In this document: in pieces, positions 17,616 through 27,572 of the stretch
Layout: every line of letters starts with the position of its first letter
Position numbering within the stretch: position 1 is the first letter of the stretch
Source of the DNA: Clostridiales bacterium CHKCI001
GTDB lineage: Bacteria; Bacillota; Clostridia; Lachnospirales; Lachnospiraceae
DNA length: 64,000 nucleotides
Assembly: GCA_900045905.1 (NCBI GenBank)
Contig: FCNS01000008.1
Coordinates: 186,001 to 250,000 of the forward strand
Direction of reading: 5' to 3'
The notes under the pieces: model-generated
Databases searched by the model: none
Told to the model about the DNA's origin: nothing
Seen by the model: the letters and a program-made list of their open reading frames with translations, nothing else
Program-made: the position numbers and the translations under genes

Positions 17616-19049
17616 TTACCATACTGTTACAACACGCATATTATTTGTTTCTCCAAGCTGGTTAGATGGCTGTTGTTTCGATGGAACACCAACTGTAATA
17701 ACAACTGTATCTCCCGTTTCAACTAAGCCTTTTTTCTTTGCAATCTCTACGGAATGTTCGATTAATTCATCGGTAGAAGTTTCTCTTACTGCCTGAATCG
17801 GAATAATTCCCCAACATAACTGCATTTTTCTCAATACATCACGATTTGGCGACATCGCAATAATTGGACATTTTGGACGCCATTCAGACAACATCATTGC
17901 AGTAAATCCTCCCATTGTTGGTGCAATAATTGCTTTTGCATTTAACAATTCTGCTGTTGAAACAGTTGAAAGACTAAGTGCATTTGAGATAACACGTTCA
18001 GAAGCCAATACATTACGATTTCTACACACTTCGTATGTCGCATATTTTTCAGAAGATGCAGCAATATGTGCCATCATTTGCAGCGCTTCTACTGGATATT
18101 TACCCACTGCCGTTTCTCCAGAAAGCATAATCGCATCGGTTCCATCATAAATTGCATTTGCAACGTCTGTTACTTCTGCACGAGTTGGCCTTGGATTACG
18201 CATCATAGAATCTAACATCTGCGTTGCAGTAATAACTGGTTTTTGAGCCATATTACATTTTTGAATAATTGTCTTTTGAATATGAGGAACTTCCTGCGCA
18301 GGAATTTCTACACCAAGATCGCCTCTCGCTACCATAATTCCATCACTGGCTTCAATAATCTCATCGATGTTTTCTAGCCCCTCTGCATTTTCAATCTTAG
18401 CAATAACACGCATCTTGCTTCCATGAGCTTTTAGCAAATCTTTAATCTCATGAATACATTCTGCATTACGAACAAAAGATGCTGCAATAAAATCGAATTC
18501 CTGATCAATTCCAAATAAAATATCTTTCTTATCTTTCTCTGTGATACCTGGCAACTTAATTTTTACATTCGGAACATTAACACCTTTTCTGGCACCAAGT
18601 TCTCCTCCATTTACAACCTTGCACACAATATCTGTATCCGTCTTAGATTCTACAACTAATTCAATCAATCCATCGTCAATCAAAATACGATTGCCAATCT
18701 CAATGTCTGCTGGCAAACCTGCATAATTAATATGTGCAATTGTATCGTCAGCTAAAACATCTTTTGTTGTCAGCACATAAGTTGTACCATCCTGGAGCAC
18801 TGGTTTCTTTCCATCTTTAAGCAATCCTGTACGAATTTCTGGTCCCTTTGTATCTAGAAGCGCTGCAATTGGAAGTTTATATTCCTCTCTCACGCTACGC
18901 AGTAACTCCAAACGTTCCAAATGTTCATTATGATCTCCATGTGAAAAGTTAAATCTAGCGATATCCATTCCATTTTGAACAAGTGCTGCTAACGTTTTCT
19001 TATTATCTGCATTTGGTCCCATTGTACAAATAATTTTTGTCTTTCTCAT
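17616..19049 (-). CDS. pyk: Pyruvate kinase
   Basis: Pyruvate kinase makes ATP and pyruvate from phosphoenolpyruvate at the end of glycolysis. The 477-residue protein opens with K-T-K-I-I-C-T-M-G-P, holds the substrate and K/Mg site M-V-A-R-G-D-L-G-V-E-I (about residue 240) and M-L-D-S-M-M-R-N-P-R-P-T-R-A-E, and ends with the allosteric C-terminal domain. It lacks the extra PEP-utiliser domain that Bacillus Pyk carries. A GGGAAATG/CATTTCCC hairpin (17549-17583) lies downstream but has no long T-run. Confidence 0.97.
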   Translation of the reverse strand: MRKTKIICTMGPNADNKKTLAALVQNGMDIARFNFSHGDHNEHLERLELLRSVREEYKLPIAALLDTKGPEIRTGLLKDGKKPVLQDGTTYVLTTKDVLADDTIAHINYAGLPADIEIGNRILIDDGLIELVVESKTDTDIVCKVVNGGELGARKGVNVPNVKIKLPGITEKDKKDILFGIDQEFDFIAASFVRNAECIHEIKDLLKAHGSKMRVIAKIENAEGLENIDEIIEASDGIMVARGDLGVEIPAQEVPHIQKTIIQKCNMAQKPVITATQMLDSMMRNPRPTRAEVTDVANAIYDGTDAIMLSGETAVGKYPVEALQMMAHIAASSEKYATYEVCRNRNVLASERVISNALSLSTVSTAELLNAKAIIAPTMGGFTAMMLSEWRPKCPIIAMSPNRDVLRKMQLCWGIIPIQAVRETSTDELIEHSVEIAKKKGLVETGDTVVITVGVPSKQQPSNQLGETNNMRVVTVW

Positions 19050-19084
19050 AGTTCCTCCATCTTGTTAACAAAAAATATAGTTTT

Positions 19085-19912
19085 TTATTGTTTTTCATAA
19101 GAATGTTTTGTAGTAACATGCTTATGAGTATATAAATGATCCTGACAGTATTCATATGCTCCCTCACATTTGGAACAATAGCGAAACTCCAGATCATCTC
19201 CGTCCTTTTCAGTCCTGCCGCAAATTGCACACTTATGTTTGGTTTGAGTATTCGGACGAATCTGTCTTTTAAATTCTTGCCTTCTTTTAATTTCCTTTGG
19301 ACGAATCCGATTTAGATCTCTTGTTCCAAAAAAGAAAATAACAAAGTTAATTAAAGACAATACAATCAGAATCCTAGTACTCCAACTTCCTTGAATCATT
19401 TCAAATACATACATAGCTCCACTTAGTATTGCCATCCATTTCGCTTTAATTGGAATTACAAAATATAAGTAGAACTGCGCATCTGGAAATGTTGCTGCTA
19501 AAGCAAAAAACAAGGAAGAATTCAAATAAACTGTACTCAGCTGCACATTAAAATCTGCGATAAAGTAGATTAATATCCCTGCCAATATATGGCCTAAAAT
19601 TCCAGTAAACAAATAGAGATTCATACGAAACGAACCCCAGATTCTCTCTAATGTATTACCGATCATACTATAAACTAAACAGAATAACAGCAAACTGAAT
19701 AGATTTGTTGAAGGGGGCATAAGCAGGAAAGAAACCAATCGCCAGATTTGCCCTCTCAAAATTAAATCCATATCCCAATTAATAAATGCTAAAAAGATTG
19801 GATTCAACATATATAGAACAAACCCGATTACATTTAAACCAATAATGTAATTCATTAAATTTGGAATCGCATACCTTCCAAATTTACGCTGCATCTTATC
19901 GATCCATTTCAT
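19085..19912 (-). CDS. Rhomboid-like membrane protein with C-terminal zinc ribbon, probably not a protease
   Basis: The 275-residue protein has six membrane helices between residues 20 and 200 arranged as in rhomboids, including the W-R-L-V-S-F-L-L-M-P stretch after helix 1. The catalytic G-x-S-G motif is replaced by Y-L-N-S-S-L-F-F-A, so peptidase activity is doubtful. After the helices comes a basic linker and a cytoplasmic zinc-ribbon-like module with C-A-I-C-G-R ... Y-C-S-K-C followed by His/Cys. ATG 19912 is preferred over TTG 19915 by the AAGGAAGG site 7 nt upstream. It lies just upstream of pyk. The function is unknown; a pseudo-rhomboid scaffold is the best guess. Confidence 0.75.
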   Translation of the reverse strand: MKWIDKMQRKFGRYAIPNLMNYIIGLNVIGFVLYMLNPIFLAFINWDMDLILRGQIWRLVSFLLMPPSTNLFSLLLFCLVYSMIGNTLERIWGSFRMNLYLFTGILGHILAGILIYFIADFNVQLSTVYLNSSLFFALAATFPDAQFYLYFVIPIKAKWMAILSGAMYVFEMIQGSWSTRILIVLSLINFVIFFFGTRDLNRIRPKEIKRRQEFKRQIRPNTQTKHKCAICGRTEKDGDDLEFRYCSKCEGAYEYCQDHLYTHKHVTTKHSYEKQ

Positions 19913-20274
19913 CAAAAAACCTTCCTTATGACTTTATTTTCTTTTTTCATTATAATTTCTCCTTATTCTTTTGTCAAACAATTTTCCCCACTCAACGAAA
20001 AGTTTATTCTATTTTAACAAATAATTTTCTCATTCTTTTCTGTTATTACCAAATCTTCATCTTTTCTATACAAAATGCTCAAACTAGAATGATTTTTAGT
20101 GCAATAATTTCTACTTTTCGTTCAGATCCTCTGAATTCCTATCGTGAATAGACTCGTCCAGCAAAATTATATATCTTTGTTCTTTATATAATTTCTATAA
20201 ATAGGATCTGCATAATTTGGCATTATTATAAAAATTTCTCTTAAGGTTTTATAAATTTTTTATTTTTCTTTGAG
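19913..20274. other. AT-rich divergent intergenic region
   Basis: About 360 bases separate the rhomboid-like gene (minus) from the activase promoter (plus). No ORF with a ribosome site, no strong hairpin and no recognisable repeat were seen. Confidence 0.5.
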
Positions 20275-20303
20275 TTGCTTTTTGTCATAAAAAGACATAT
20301 AAT
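20275..20303 (+). promoter_or_regulatory. Promoter of the activase gene
   Basis: TTGCTT (20275-20280), 17 bases and a perfect TATAAT (20298-20303), giving a leader of about 120 nt before the UUG start. Confidence 0.65.
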
Positions 20304-20431
20304 ATTACAGTCAGTCAGTTACAATTAGAGCTATTTATGTAATAATAGTTCTTTCTACTTTTTAATATAAGAAGCAATAGGCAAATTGGAATACCAAAAC
20401 CCATTTTACTGAAACGAAGGAGGTAGCAAGA

Positions 20432-23400
20432 TTGCAAAACAATCAACGCACATATCACCCACTCGGTATCGATATTGGTTCTACAACAGTTAAAATTGCT
20501 ATTCTCGATACTGATAACAATATCTTATTCTCAGATTATGAACGACATTATGCTAATATACAAGAAACTCTTGCCACATTACTGAAAAAAGGAAGAGAAA
20601 AGCTCGGACAGATTACTCTTGCACCTATGATCACTGGTTCGGGTGGTCTTTCTCTTGCGAAACATCTAGATATTCCATTCGTACAAGAAGTTGTTTCTGT
20701 AGCTACCAGCCTACAAGATTACGCTCCTCATACAGACGTAGCCATTGAACTTGGGGGTGAGGATGCCAAGATCATTTATTTTACAGGGGGCGTAGATCAA
20801 CGTATGAATGGCATCTGTGCGGGAGGAACTGGTTCTTTCATTGATCAGATGGCTTCCCTTTTACAGACAGATGCAGCTGGGTTAAATGAATACGCCAAAA
20901 ATTACAAAGCAATTTATCCAATTGCTGCACGCTGCGGTGTATTTGCAAAAACAGACATTCAACCATTGATTAATGAAGGGGCTACGAAGGAAGACTTATC
21001 CGCATCTATTTTTCAGGCAGTTGTAAACCAAACAATCTCTGGTCTTGCATGTGGTAAACCAATTCGTGGAAATGTAGCATTTCTTGGAGGCCCATTACAT
21101 TTTCTATCTGAACTTCGCCAAGCATTCATTCGTACACTTGATTTAAAGGGTGATGCGATTATTGCTCCAGAACATTCTCATCTTTTTGCTGCTATTGGTG
21201 CTGCTATGAATCACAAATCAGATGTTCTTTGTTCCATTGATACATTATGCGAACGTCTTAGTAAAGGTGTAAAAATGGATTTCGAAGTAAAACGTATGGA
21301 ACCTTTATTCAAAGATGAAGCAGATTATGCAGCATTCACAAAACGTCATAATCAGCACTGTGTAAAAAAAGGAGATTTAAAAACTTATAAAGGAGATTGT
21401 TTCCTTGGAATTGATGCTGGTTCTACTACTACAAAAGTAGCTCTTGTTGGAGAAGACGGTACATTGCTTTACTCTTTTTATAGTAATAATAATGGAAGTC
21501 CTCTTTCTACTACCGTACATGCAATTCGTGAAATTCATGAACAACTTCCTAAAGAAGCTCGTATCGCTTATTCTTGTTCTACTGGATATGGAGAAGCCTT
21601 AATCAAAGCGGCTCTTATGTTGGATGAAGGAGAGGTAGAAACGGTTGCACATTATTACGCCGCTGCATTTTTCCAACCAGATGTTGACTGTATCCTTGAC
21701 ATCGGTGGACAGGATATGAAATGCATTAAAATTAAGAATAATACTGTTGACAGCGTACAGTTGAATGAGGCTTGTTCTTCTGGATGTGGTTCTTTTATTG
21801 AAACGTTTGCGAAATCATTAAACTATACTATTATCGATTTTGCAAAGGCTGCACTTTTCGCACAAAATCCAATTGACCTTGGAACCCGTTGTACCGTATT
21901 TATGAACTCCAATGTAAAACAAGCACAAAAAGAAGGAGCTCAAGTTTCTGATATTTCTGCTGGTCTCGCTTACTCTGTTATTAAAAATGCATTATATAAG
22001 GTAATTAAAATTACAGATGCAAAAGACCTTGGAAAACATATTGTTGTACAGGGTGGTACGTTTTATAATGATGCAGTACTCAGAAGTTTTGAACGAATTG
22101 CGGATTGTGAAGCAATCCGTCCAGATATCGCTGGAATCATGGGAGCGTTTGGTGCCGCTCTCGTTGCTAGAGAACGATATTCTCCAGAAAAGCAGACAAC
22201 AATGCTTTCCATCAATGATATTTTATCTATGAAATATACGACAAAGCTGACTCGTTGTCAGGGTTGTACCAATCATTGCTTACTTACTATCAATCGTTTT
22301 AGTAATGGTAATCAGTACATAACAGGTAATCGCTGCGAAAAGGGACTTGGAAAAGAAAAAAACAAGAAAAACATTCCAAACTTATTTGAATATAAATATA
22401 ATCGTACCTTTAATTATAAACCATTAGAGCAAGCGCCTCGTGGTACTGTTGGAATCCCTCGTGTTTTAAACATGTATGAAAATTACCCGTTCTGGGCTGT
22501 ATTTTTCCGTGAACTTGGTTTTTCCGTTGTACTTTCTCCTCAATCAACACGTAAGATTTATGAGTTAGGCATCGAATCTATTCCAAGTGAATCGGAATGC
22601 TATCCAGCTAAAATTGCTCATGGACATATTACATGGTTAATCCGCAAAGGAATTAAGTTTATCTTCTATCCTTGTATTCCTTATGAACGAAACGAATCCG
22701 AAACAGCGCAGAATCACTATAATTGTCCAATTGTTACATCTTATGCAGAAAATATAAAAAATAATGTCGAAGAATTAAAAACAGAACATGTGGATTTTAT
22801 GAATCCATTTCTGGCTTTCACCAACGAAGAAATTATAACCAAACGTCTTGTAGAAGAGTTTACAGCTAAATTTGGAATTAGCAAGGATGAAATCACAAAA
22901 GCGGCTCATGCTGCATGGATTGAATTAATGAATGTTCGTCAGGACATCGCTAAAAAAGGAGAAGAAACATTAGCCTACCTTGAAAAAACTGGTCGTCGTG
23001 GTATTGTACTAGCTGGACGTCCTTACCATATCGATCCAGAAATTAACCATGGTATCCCAGAGCTGATTACTTCCTACGGAATTGCTGTATTAACAGAAGA
23101 TTCCATTTCCCATCTTGGTAAATTAGATGGTAAATTAATTGTTATGGATCAATGGATGTACCATTCCCGCTTATATGCAGCTGCCCAATTTGTTCGTACC
23201 CAAAAGAACTTAGATTTAATTCAATTAAATTCCTTTGGTTGTGGTCTGGATGCTGTTACAACGGATGGTGTTAACGATATTTTAACCAAATCAGGTAAAA
23301 TTTATACTGTTTTAAAAATCGATGAGGTAAATAATCTTGGTGCTGCACGTATTCGTATTCGTTCTTTAATCTCTGCATTACGTGTTCGAGATCAAAAACA

Positions 23401-24676
23401 TATTGAACCAAAAGTTGTATCTTCCGCCTATAATCGTATCGAATTCACAAAAGAGATGAGAAAGAATTATACGATTCTTTGCCCTCAAATGACTCCAATT
23501 CACTTTGACTTACTAGAGCCAGCGTTCCGCTCCTGCGGTTATCATGTTGTTGTGCTTCCTGAAAGTAAGAGTTCCATTGATATTGGCTTAAAATATGTAA
23601 ATAATGATGCTTGTTACCCATCCTTAATCGTTGTAGGACAAATTATGGATGCTCTATTATCTGGAAAGTATGACTTAAACCATGTAGCCGTCTTTATGAG
23701 CCAGACAGGAGGAGGATGCCGTGCTTCTAATTATATCGGGTTTATCCGAAGAGCGTTAGAAAAAGCAGGTATGGGACATATTCCAGTTATTTCCTTAAAC
23801 TTAACTGGATTAGAAAGCAATCCTGGATTCCGTATTACTCCAAAAATGCTTTGGAAAGCACTTCAGGCAGTTGTGTACGGAGACGTTTTTATGAGAGTTC
23901 TTTACCGAACTCGTCCTTATGAAGCAATTCCAGGTTCAGCAAATCAGTTACATGAGAAATGGAAAAAAATCTGTATTAAATCTCTTAGTAAGCCAGGCAT
24001 GGGCAGTAAGCTTGAGTTTAATCGCAATATTCGCGGCATTATCCGTGAGTTTGATGATTTAACAGTACTCGATAAGAAAAAACCGCGTGTTGGAGTTGTT
24101 GGAGAAATTCTCGTTAAATTTTTACCTACAGCAAACAACCATATTGTAGAACTTTTAGAGAAAGAGGGCGCAGAGGCAGTTATGCCTGACTTGCTGGATT
24201 TCTTGCTCTACTGCTTCTATAATGCTAATTTCAAAGCGGATAAACTTGGTATGAAAACTTCTACTGCCCGACTTTGTAATATAGGTATTGCATTTTTAGA
24301 ATACTTCCGTGGTATTGCTAAACGAGAGCTTGAAAGAAGCCGTCATTTTGATCCACCAAGTACAATTGAACAACTTGCAAAAATGGCAGATCCTTTTGTT
24401 TCTCTTGGAAACCAAACTGGAGAAGGCTGGTTTTTAACAGGAGAGATGTTGGAGCTCATTCACAGCGGAGTGAATAACATTGTATGTACACAGCCATTCG
24501 GCTGCCTTCCAAATCATATTGTAGGAAAGGGCGTTATTAAAGAACTTCGTCATCAATATCCAGATTCTAATATTATCGCTGTAGACTACGATCCAGGTGC
24601 TTCTGAAGTAAACCAGTTAAATCGAATTAAATTAATGCTCGCTACAGCTCAAAAGAATCTGGAAAAAGAACAATAA
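20432..24676 (+). CDS. Giant acyl-CoA dehydratase activase (two BadF/HgdC-type ATPase domains plus DUF2229 and a C-terminal domain)
   Basis: The 1414-residue protein joins two ASKHA ATPase domains ([10 protein letters not shown] near residue 13 and [10 protein letters not shown] near 327). Each has a cysteine that could bind the inter-subunit [4Fe-4S] cluster (I-C-A-G-G-T-G-S-F and A-C-S-S-G-C-G-S-F). A DUF2229 region (about 660-880) and a CoA-dehydratase-like C-terminal part (about 1000-1400) follow. Relatives activate 2-hydroxyacyl-CoA dehydratases by ATP-driven one-electron transfer, but the large fused form is widespread in clostridia and its target is unknown. It starts with TTG: AAGGAGG lies 8 nt upstream and there is no nearby in-frame ATG. 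No dehydratase genes flank it. A strong terminator follows. Confidence 0.88.
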   Translation: MQNNQRTYHPLGIDIGSTTVKIAILDTDNNILFSDYERHYANIQETLATLLKKGREKLGQITLAPMITGSGGLSLAKHLDIPFVQEVVSVATSLQDYAPHTDVAIELGGEDAKIIYFTGGVDQRMNGICAGGTGSFIDQMASLLQTDAAGLNEYAKNYKAIYPIAARCGVFAKTDIQPLINEGATKEDLSASIFQAVVNQTISGLACGKPIRGNVAFLGGPLHFLSELRQAFIRTLDLKGDAIIAPEHSHLFAAIGAAMNHKSDVLCSIDTLCERLSKGVKMDFEVKRMEPLFKDEADYAAFTKRHNQHCVKKGDLKTYKGDCFLGIDAGSTTTKVALVGEDGTLLYSFYSNNNGSPLSTTVHAIREIHEQLPKEARIAYSCSTGYGEALIKAALMLDEGEVETVAHYYAAAFFQPDVDCILDIGGQDMKCIKIKNNTVDSVQLNEACSSGCGSFIETFAKSLNYTIIDFAKAALFAQNPIDLGTRCTVFMNSNVKQAQKEGAQVSDISAGLAYSVIKNALYKVIKITDAKDLGKHIVVQGGTFYNDAVLRSFERIADCEAIRPDIAGIMGAFGAALVARERYSPEKQTTMLSINDILSMKYTTKLTRCQGCTNHCLLTINRFSNGNQYITGNRCEKGLGKEKNKKNIPNLFEYKYNRTFNYKPLEQAPRGTVGIPRVLNMYENYPFWAVFFRELGFSVVLSPQSTRKIYELGIESIPSESECYPAKIAHGHITWLIRKGIKFIFYPCIPYERNESETAQNHYNCPIVTSYAENIKNNVEELKTEHVDFMNPFLAFTNEEIITKRLVEEFTAKFGISKDEITKAAHAAWIELMNVRQDIAKKGEETLAYLEKTGRRGIVLAGRPYHIDPEINHGIPELITSYGIAVLTEDSISHLGKLDGKLIVMDQWMYHSRLYAAAQFVRTQKNLDLIQLNSFGCGLDAVTTDGVNDILTKSGKIYTVLKIDEVNNLGAARIRIRSLISALRVRDQKHIEPKVVSSAYNRIEFTKEMRKNYTILCPQMTPIHFDLLEPAFRSCGYHVVVLPESKSSIDIGLKYVNNDACYPSLIVVGQIMDALLSGKYDLNHVAVFMSQTGGGCRASNYIGFIRRALEKAGMGHIPVISLNLTGLESNPGFRITPKMLWKALQAVVYGDVFMRVLYRTRPYEAIPGSANQLHEKWKKICIKSLSKPGMGSKLEFNRNIRGIIREFDDLTVLDKKKPRVGVVGEILVKFLPTANNHIVELLEKEGAEAVMPDLLDFLLYCFYNANFKADKLGMKTSTARLCNIGIAFLEYFRGIAKRELERSRHFDPPSTIEQLAKMADPFVSLGNQTGEGWFLTGEMLELIHSGVNNIVCTQPFGCLPNHIVGKGVIKELRHQYPDSNIIAVDYDPGASEVNQLNRIKLMLATAQKNLEKEQ

Positions 24677-24683
24677 TAGTCAA

Positions 24684-24722
24684 AAATGGAGCTTCTCAAA
24701 CGAGAAAGCTCCATTTATTTTT
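24684..24722. terminator. Bidirectional terminator
   Basis: AAATGGAGCTT and AAGCTCCATTT form a stem ending in TATTTTT on the plus strand. The A-run on the other side serves the convergent minus-strand gene at 24724. Confidence 0.85.
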
Positions 24723-24723
24723 C

Positions 24724-25359
24724 CTATGATACATAACGAATCTCTGGATTACTAACCATATTCATCATCTGCATCGCTCCTTCTGGGAACGTATATTCTG
24801 TTCGATAAATAATATGTACTTTTCCTGGCTTGATTAGTTCCTTTCCATTGAGTTTTCTCACTAGAAAATCTTCTGGTAAGGCTTCTAATAAGCGTTTTGA
24901 AGTCTGAACAAGAATACAATTATTGCTATGCGGAAAATCAAAAATCTGACTAATGCTTTCTGTCATCATCTGAGGCTGATAGCCTTCTTTCAGATAATAA
25001 TAGAAATCATAAAGTGCCACATTATTTTCCTCTTTGATCCAATCAATCTCTCCAGCTAGAATCCGTTCACAATCTTCCTTTAATAACCATACTGATTTCT
25101 TACAGATTGCTCCATCTTGTTTTCTCCTAGCTACAAGATGCATATGTTTTGTATCCCCATTTTTCATAATAATTTGATACTCTAGATTATCATCTGTTCT
25201 TTTTTCCTGTGGTTTCTGATATATAACTTTTCTTGTGCATGCCGATTCTAACATTTGACAGTCTTGTCTCAAAGCTAAATTTGTCATAAACTTTTGATAC
25301 TTATTTAGGTTCATATCTTCATAACGTTCGTAATAAATTCCATATGCCATATATTCCAT
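24724..25359 (-). CDS. Uncharacterised cytoplasmic protein, 211 residues
   Basis: The ORF has a strong ribosome site (AGGAGG about 5 nt before the ATG at 25359) and normal codon use, so it is real. The product is soluble, mixed alpha/beta, without signal peptide or membrane helix. It contains several charged repeats of basic and acidic residues (R-R-K-Q-D, H-I-I-Y-R-T-E-Y) and three scattered cysteines. The alternating basic strands (R-K-V-I-Y-Q, Y-Q-I-I-M-K-N-G, H-I-I-Y-R-T-E-Y) loosely recall a CYTH/VTC-type tunnel fold, but this is not strong enough for a call. Monocistronic, with a hairpin at 25443-25486 upstream. Confidence 0.7.
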   Translation of the reverse strand: MEYMAYGIYYERYEDMNLNKYQKFMTNLALRQDCQMLESACTRKVIYQKPQEKRTDDNLEYQIIMKNGDTKHMHLVARRKQDGAICKKSVWLLKEDCERILAGEIDWIKEENNVALYDFYYYLKEGYQPQMMTESISQIFDFPHSNNCILVQTSKRLLEALPEDFLVRKLNGKELIKPGKVHIIYRTEYTFPEGAMQMMNMVSNPEIRYVS

Positions 25360-25442
25360 TCTTACCTCCTAATACCGTATTTTATAACGGCATAACCTGG
25401 GGGATTGGCCAATATTTACCCTTCCCCTATTTTAAAATAGCT

Positions 25443-25486
25443 AAAAACTACAAACCAGAATATCTCTGGTCTGCTTCACAGTTTTT
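25443..25486. promoter_or_regulatory. Stem-loop in the 309-base gap upstream of the 211-residue gene
   Basis: ACCAGA/TCTGGT forms an inner stem and AAAAACT/AGTTTTT an outer one, giving a symmetric imperfect cruciform. It could act as a terminator in either direction or as a leader structure. The rest of 25360-25668 is AT-rich with nothing recognisable. Confidence 0.45.
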
Positions 25487-25668
25487 CTATTGGTATGTCC
25501 ATGTTTTTATTACTCTTATTATATATGCGGTTTATGTCCATGTTATGAATAGAACCTGTAAATTTTATAACGTTTTTCTTACTTTTTTCTTACTTTTTTA
25601 AATTTTCCATAAATTTTTGTGTATTATTTATGTTTTTTGTACTTATATTCTTTTCTTATTGTGTTTTT

Positions 25669-26172
25669 TTACAATAAATTTCTCTTAATCTGTTGAAACG
25701 ATTTCATAATCATCCCGCACAACAAACCATTAATTGCCCCCGTTGCAATTCCTGCCAAAATTAATATTGGCAAGTATGTAATTAATTCTGGCGTTCTTAA
25801 AATAATAACTGCAGCTCCAATTTGCCCAATATTATGGCAAAGTCCCCCAGCCATACTGACTGACATAATACTCCAATTACATTTTTTTCCTATATACATG
25901 ATAATGAAACTGAGGATTCCACCTGCTAAACTGTACATCATACGATAAGCATTGCCAAATGTCATTCCATCCAAAAGAATTCTGGCTAAAGATATCGTGA
26001 GGGCTCCTTTTACTCCCATTGTATAAATTGCCATTAATACTGCTAAATTTGCCAATCCCAGCTTAACTCCTGGCACAGGAACTTCAAAAGAGAGCATTCG
26101 TTCTAAGAAGCTTAACACAAACGCTAATGCTAATAGCATCGCCATCCATGCAATCTTTTTATTTCGCTTCAT
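25669..26172 (-). CDS. Gx transporter-family membrane protein (heptaprenyl diphosphate synthase component I-like)
   Basis: The 167-residue hydrophobic protein has about five helices and the conserved P-V-P-G-V-K-L-G-L-A-N and G-G-L-C-H-N-I-G-Q segments of the family annotated as heptaprenyl diphosphate synthase component I or Gx transporter, which looks like an ECF-type S component. Its start overlaps the end of the NusG-II gene by 14 bases, and apbE is upstream. In electron-transfer loci such proteins occur beside ApbE and flavinylated lipoproteins, so a role in membrane flavin or quinone-linked electron flow is inferred. The actual substrate is unknown. Confidence 0.8.
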   Translation of the reverse strand: MKRNKKIAWMAMLLALAFVLSFLERMLSFEVPVPGVKLGLANLAVLMAIYTMGVKGALTISLARILLDGMTFGNAYRMMYSLAGGILSFIIMYIGKKCNWSIMSVSMAGGLCHNIGQIGAAVIILRTPELITYLPILILAGIATGAINGLLCGMIMKSFQQIKRNLL

Positions 26173-26527
26173 TTTTCTCTCCTTCTATCTGAATTACAAT
26201 TTTAGCGGGCAAACATACAATTGGTTCTCCCTCTTTCGATATTGCATAGTGATTTACACAAATCTGATCAGGACAAGAAGCCTCTATTACATCTGCACTA
26301 CCATCTTTAATTTGTAATTTTACCCAGTTTTCATTTTCTCCTTCTATCTGCACCGTCTGTTCCTGTTCTAATGAAAGCGTTTGGATTACTTCGTTTCCTA
26401 CTGATATTACAACCAAATCTCCCTGTGTTTGAACTAGTTTTATTCCTACAAAAGCAACTACGATTATAGCAAAAATGATGCCCCATACAATAAACTCTTT
26501 TTTCTTTATGATTGAAAATCGCTTCAC
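26159..26527 (-). CDS. Membrane-anchored NusG domain II protein
   Basis: The 122-residue protein has one N-terminal helix (about residues 12-32) that places the rest outside the membrane. The outer part is an all-beta NusG-domain-II-like fold with the family segment S-C-P-D-Q-I-C-V, whose two cysteines are conserved, and I-V-C-L-P-A-K. Such proteins are commonly encoded with ApbE and electron-transport flavoproteins. It overlaps both neighbours by 4 and 14 bases, so the three genes form a coupled operon. The biochemical role is unproven. Confidence 0.8.
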   Translation of the reverse strand: MKRFSIIKKKEFIVWGIIFAIIVVAFVGIKLVQTQGDLVVISVGNEVIQTLSLEQEQTVQIEGENENWVKLQIKDGSADVIEASCPDQICVNHYAISKEGEPIVCLPAKIVIQIEGEKNEAK

Positions 26528-27552
26528 TGATAAATTACCTCTGCTTTCTTTTCTAAAGATGGTTCGTAGCGTTGTATAAGCCCCTCTGTATAATATTGCT
26601 CTCCATTTTCAGTGATAAAAATCGCCTCAAACCCACCATATTGTCTCCAATACTTACTTCCTTCTTCTAATCCCATTACAAATAAAGCAGTAGAAAGTCC
26701 ATCTGCTTTCACTCCACTTTCACACACAATCGTAACCGATACTAATCCACTTTGAGCAGGCATTCCCGTTGTTCCATCCATAATATGATGATAACGAACT
26801 CCATCTTGTTCAAAATAACGTTCATAACTGCCGCTCGTTATTACTGCTTCATTTGTAGATTCCAACACTCCTGCAAAATTTTGTGCTGTTTCATCCCATG
26901 GATCGCGAATTCCTATTTTCCACATTTCTCCCTCTTTATTATCACCAATTGTATATACATTACCTCCAAAATCCAGCAATGCACTTTTAACGCCCTGCTC
27001 CCTTAAATAAGTTGCACAAAGATCAGAAGCAAACCCCTTTGCTGTTGCTCCAAAGTCCAATTCCATACCTTCCATAAGTGTCAACTGATTTCCAGATAAT
27101 TGAATTTGTCTCCAATTTGTTTTCGGCAAAAGTGCCGCCAGTTCCTGCTCTGACGGCACCCGTTTATTCTCCGTTGTAAATCCCCATGCAAGACTAATTG
27201 GATATAATGCTGGATTTAATGCACCATTTGTTGTCTCGGAAATTTCTAATTCGTCATGTAATAATTGTGCCACAGTATCAGAAAGTACAACGGTATTAGC
27301 CATACGATGATTGATCTGATAAAGTTCTGAGTTTTGATTTGTCGTTGACACTTTATTTTCCAACTCATCTATAATTGTTTGGATTTGTTGTACATTTTCT
27401 TCTGTCCCAGACAGCTCTACTGATATCAGAGTATCCATGGCTAAAAATTGCCTTTCTTGATACACTTTAGAAACACTACATCCTGCCATGATTAACAAAA
27501 TAGCGCTGATCCCTAGCACACATCCTAGATAACGCATGTGATTTTTTCTCAT
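26524..27552 (-). CDS. apbE: FAD:protein FMN transferase, lipoprotein
   Basis: ApbE attaches FMN covalently to Thr/Ser of extracytoplasmic flavoproteins such as RnfG, NqrC or PplA. The 342-residue protein has a lipoprotein signal with lipobox M-A-G-C (Cys25), then the ApbE fold: M-D-T-L-I-S-V near residue 40, D-F-G-A-T-A-K-G-F-A near 170, L-D-F-G-G-N-V near 192 and H-H-I-M-D-G-T-T-G near 251. These contact FAD and Mg. Translation could start at Met1 or Met6. No FMN-binding-domain substrate is encoded nearby, so it must act on a distant target. Confidence 0.93.
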   Translation of the reverse strand: MRKNHMRYLGCVLGISAILLIMAGCSVSKVYQERQFLAMDTLISVELSGTEENVQQIQTIIDELENKVSTTNQNSELYQINHRMANTVVLSDTVAQLLHDELEISETTNGALNPALYPISLAWGFTTENKRVPSEQELAALLPKTNWRQIQLSGNQLTLMEGMELDFGATAKGFASDLCATYLREQGVKSALLDFGGNVYTIGDNKEGEMWKIGIRDPWDETAQNFAGVLESTNEAVITSGSYERYFEQDGVRYHHIMDGTTGMPAQSGLVSVTIVCESGVKADGLSTALFVMGLEEGSKYWRQYGGFEAIFITENGEQYYTEGLIQRYEPSLEKKAEVIYQ

Positions 27553-27572
27553 CTCACTTAATAATCCCTTCT

